Origin: an uncultured Gemmata sp.
GTDB taxonomy: Bacteria > Planctomycetota > Planctomycetia > Gemmatales > Gemmataceae
Reading direction: 5' to 3'
NCBI GenBank assembly: GCA_937924775.1
Contig: CALDUT010000002.1
Coordinates: forward strand, 247,381-311,380
Length of the DNA: 64,000 bases
Part shown: one piece after another, positions 63,924 through 64,000 of the stretch
Position numbering within the stretch: the stretch's first letter is position 1
Layout: each line of letters opens with the position of its first letter
Notes under the pieces: model-generated
The model's input: the letters and a program-made list of their open reading frames with translations, nothing else
Databases searched by the model: none
What the model was told of the DNA's origin: nothing
Position numbers and translations under genes: made by a program

Positions 63924-63998
63924 CGCGGCGTGGAGCAGCCCGGCTAGCTCGCCAGGCTCATAACCTGGAGGTCGTAGGTTCAAATCCTACCGCCGCAA
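63924..63998 (+). tRNA. Initiator tRNA-fMet (CAU)
   Basis: The cloverleaf is complete: acceptor CGCGGCG with CGCCGCA, giving the C1-A72 mismatch diagnostic of bacterial initiators, D stem GAGC/GCTC, anticodon stem CCAGG/CCTGG with loop CTCATAA (anticodon 63959-63961), variable AGGTC, T stem GTAGG/CCTAC, discriminator A. CCA is not encoded. The anticodon stem pair 29:41 is A-U, not the usual G-C (see findings). Confidence 0.97.
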
Positions 63999-64000
63999 CT

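Noticed and set aside
63663..63983. A 106-codon minus-strand frame at the right end
   Set aside because: It overlaps the initiator tRNA in antisense and has no protein-like features.

Overview
The window looks like a chromosomal segment of a planctomycete, most probably of the Gemmatales/Gemmataceae type. This is inferred from gene content, not from a marker-gene phylogeny. The signs are: several Hanks-type Ser/Thr kinases with a transmembrane anchor (one with DWG in place of DFG); giant secreted cytochrome/beta-propeller/HEAT proteins; an NPCBM protein; DUF1573 and NHL-repeat secreted proteins; small zinc-ribbon plus one-TM proteins; a Rad52-like annealing protein on the chromosome; and a double-length UvrA of the kind also known in Chlamydiae. 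The DNA is GC-rich. Genes lie on both strands in short operons, and there is no sign of phage, IS element, CRISPR or large island.

Layout. 1-4.5 kb: the end of a Ser/Thr kinase, a GNAT acetyltransferase, and an M16 peptidase pair in which the zinc site and the R/Y substrate site sit on different subunits, with a 47-residue membrane protein gene overlapping the first subunit. 4.6-11.9 kb: tRNA-Met(CAU), a 1212-residue dehydrogenase/HEAT/cytochrome protein, a small lipoprotein, a decayed kinase fragment, a membrane protein, and rplM-rpsI, with S9 carrying a large insertion. 12-19 kb: an NPCBM protein, an FHA-GAF-cyclase, a divergent kinase and a DinG-type helicase. 19.1-29.2 kb: a CNT nucleoside transporter, a pentaheme PA14-type protein, an M24 peptidase, then a minus-strand run of rarD, Rieske oxygenase, SDR and ceramidase-like genes. 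29.2-34.3 kb: a hyperacidic protein with its own promoter, structured leader and terminator, then a phosphoesterase, a sugar epimerase, the Rad52-like protein and a cytochrome c'-like protein. 34.4-45.9 kb: a phosphohexomutase, an AT-rich small orphan, a kinase, mnmG, an HTH-receiver regulator followed by an HDOD-histidine kinase, comF and a DUF1573 protein. 46-54 kb: pyruvate carboxylase, an NHL protein, a zinc-ribbon membrane protein and a fusion protein with a pseudo-esterase domain. 54.2-64 kb: a 2343-residue tandem UvrA with a duplicated C-terminal module, an ECF sigma factor with a probable anti-sigma protein, and initiator tRNA.

How the genes work together. Housekeeping functions (translation: rplM, rpsI, mnmG, two CAU tRNAs; repair: uvrA, DinG-like, Rad52-like; central carbon: pyc, phosphohexomutase) are interleaved with signalling genes (three kinases, a cyclase, a two-component pair, an ECF sigma and its partner) and with periplasmic redox and propeller proteins. 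Nothing in the window is a recognisable defence or biosynthetic island. The most unusual items are the split M16 pair with its coupled microprotein, the hyperacidic gene behind a structured leader, the duplicated tail on tandem UvrA, the S9 insertion and the long structured leader of the HTH-receiver gene. Homology calls are from motif recognition only; no database search was possible.
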